This document shows positions 62,977 to 64,000 of a stretch of DNA of 64,000 nucleotides, piece by piece. The translations under genes were made by a program, and so were the position numbers. Under the pieces are notes generated by a model, which saw nothing but the letters and a program-made list of their open reading frames with translations, was not told where the DNA came from and made no database searches. Position 1 is the first letter of the stretch, and each line of letters opens with the position of its first letter. Origin of the DNA: Comamonas testosteroni TK102 (GTDB lineage Bacteria; Pseudomonadota; Gammaproteobacteria; Burkholderiales; Burkholderiaceae_C); assembly GCF_000739375.1 (NCBI RefSeq), contig NZ_CP006704.1, positions 5,270,001-5,334,000 on the forward strand. The letters are read 5' to 3'.

Positions 62977-63777
62977 TCAATCCAGAAAACCCATCAATTT
63001 TGCCAACTTTGGGAACCTTGTTCTAAAAACTCCTTTTACAGCATAGTGAGAGAAATAATAAGCAGACTTCAATAACCCTAGTTTCTCAATTTTTCGATAC
63101 AAATTCCAATTCTCAGCAGCCATCTTCATCTTCTTTGAAGAACTTTGTAAAGAGTAAACTCTATATTTCGCCAAAACTTCTTGAGATCCAAACGCATAAT
63201 CGATCTTTTTGAGTATTGACAGCCAGGTAGCGAAATCTTCTCTACGCGTGTTGAGCGGCATATAAACTTTCCCGAGCTTATCTACATCATACATAGCCGT
63301 CAGGCATCCTATAACGCAAGTTTTCAAAAGCTGAGAATATTCAACTTTAGCTGGGACAGAAACCACTCCAAACACATCTCCATGCTCATTTATTTTCTCG
63401 TATGCGCAAAAAATCAATGAGGCTTTCATCTCCCGCATAAATTCTATTTGTCGCTCTATCTTTTGAGGATACCAGATATCGTCACTATCGAGAAAAGCTA
63501 TAAAACGCCCCTTGGCCAATCTAATTCCACTATTTCTTGCCTCCGCAACTCCACAGTTATTTTGCATCCGAACATATTTAACTCTATCATCAAATCGAAT
63601 ATATTCTTCAACAATTGACTGAGTTCCGTCTGATGAACAGTCATCCACCACAATTAGCTCAATCTCTTTGTAGGTTTGGGACAAGACTGAGTCTATAGCC
63701 TCATTGATATAACTTTCAGAATTAAATGCAGGTGTAATAACCGATACCAACGGTCTAGAAATATTATCAAAGGACAT
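62977..63777 (-). CDS. Glycosyltransferase family 2
   Basis: 266 aa. GT-A fold start VSVITPAFNSESYINEAIDSVLSQTYKEIELIVVDDCSSDGTQ (residues 11-53), then the acceptor/metal motif FIAFLDSDDIWYPQKI with the DxD. The C-terminal part is basic. It transfers a sugar in O-antigen or capsule synthesis. GC content drops sharply from the previous genes, a sign of horizontal transfer common for such clusters. It is 12 nt downstream of the epimerase-like gene. Confidence 0.88.
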   Translation of the reverse strand: MSFDNISRPLVSVITPAFNSESYINEAIDSVLSQTYKEIELIVVDDCSSDGTQSIVEEYIRFDDRVKYVRMQNNCGVAEARNSGIRLAKGRFIAFLDSDDIWYPQKIERQIEFMREMKASLIFCAYEKINEHGDVFGVVSVPAKVEYSQLLKTCVIGCLTAMYDVDKLGKVYMPLNTRREDFATWLSILKKIDYAFGSQEVLAKYRVYSLQSSSKKMKMAAENWNLYRKIEKLGLLKSAYYFSHYAVKGVFRTRFPKLAKLMGFLD

Positions 63778-63789
63778 TTTGATATTTCA

Positions 63790-64000
63790 TCAAATTTTCA
63801 TACGCAAAAGGAAATGATAGTATTCCTTAATACCTCTATCGATTGGAATAAATTCCGGCTCAGAAAAAATAGACGTATATCGTCCTATATTCAATATATT
63901 TTTTCTTACAAGATTAGTAGCTTCTTTATGAACAATATTTGGCTTAAAGCTATCATTCAGAGCAACACAGATGTCGACGATCTGATTGGTGCTACACCCT
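63790..64000 (-). CDS. C-terminal end of a sugar-nucleotide epimerase/dehydratase-like protein, partial
   Basis: Frame open to the window edge and ending at 63790-63792 (TGA on the minus strand). It reads GCSTNQIVDICVALNDSFKPNIVHKEATNLVRKNILNIGRYTSIF and ends in YYHFLLRMKI. The STNQIVDIC pattern is like the late STS/SVNE-type segment of NAD-dependent epimerases. About 70 residues are visible, AT-rich like the next gene. The identity is tentative. Confidence 0.5.
   Translation of the reverse strand, partial: GCSTNQIVDICVALNDSFKPNIVHKEATNLVRKNILNIGRYTSIFSEPEFIPIDRGIKEYYHFLLRMKI

Overview
The window reads as chromosome of a Comamonas-like betaproteobacterium (family Comamonadaceae). The basis is high GC through the first 62.8 kb, a vanillate/aromatic-acid gene cluster with an AAHS-type transporter, TRAP and Glt-type uptake systems, a TctDE-like two-component pair beside slmA and argB, and a dispersed repeat of the form CCCCCTGAG...GCGGGGCGG...CCCTTGC that I associate with this family. 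The genus is an inference from gene content; no rRNA or tRNA gene is visible.

Layout. 0-7 kb: the 3' part of a heavy-metal RND pump gene and a coupled TolC-like outer-membrane gene, a LuxR-type regulator, a LysR gene broken by one in-frame stop, and a quinone oxidoreductase. 7.4-17.9 kb: two small ORFs with sbcD-sbcC (nuclease), an exported intradiol dioxygenase-like protein, a large FAD protein, a PagP-like barrel protein, an enoyl-CoA hydratase and a Gly/Trp-rich lipoprotein. 18-27.5 kb: htpX, DUF3025, a NYN-LOTUS protein and pyrC; divergently ornithine cyclodeaminase and arginase (arginine to proline); then the gltIJKL glutamate/aspartate ABC importer. 27.9-32.4 kb: a LysR regulator and a three-gene TRAP transporter.

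32.6-39.8 kb is an aromatic catabolic block on the minus strand: GntR regulator, vanA, MarR regulator, AAHS-type MFS transporter, a second Rieske oxygenase, one VanB-like reductase and a 2-hydroxyacid dehydrogenase. Two separate sets of palindromic operators stand in front of the GntR gene and the transporter gene, so two regulators seem to divide the block. 40-44.5 kb: an Atm1-type ABC exporter, a hypothetical gene, YciA thioesterase, bactofilin and a hot-dog thioesterase. 44.6-54.8 kb: a fatty-acid/acyl-CoA beta-oxidation run (TetR, acyl-CoA dehydrogenase, DUF2147, FadB-like, thiolase, hydrolase, thioesterase, enoyl-CoA hydratase) with a 14-bp palindrome before the TetR gene. It ends in an unusual 84-bp tandem hairpin array that repeats the last codons of the hydratase gene. 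54.9-59.2 kb: slmA, a TctDE-like pair and argB.

59.4-64 kb is a surface-polysaccharide region. A WecA-like initiating transferase is separated from an AT-rich glycosyltransferase gene and the end of an epimerase-like gene by a nested wreck of three insertion sequences (IS5-like shell, IS481 fragment, complete-looking IS3-family element).

The best leads are the 84-bp tandem hairpin array, the five-copy post-stop-codon repeat, the twin operators of the aromatic block, a roughly 75-bp MITE-like element at 29.1 kb and the nested IS mosaic. I did not find a convincing wholly new multi-gene system.
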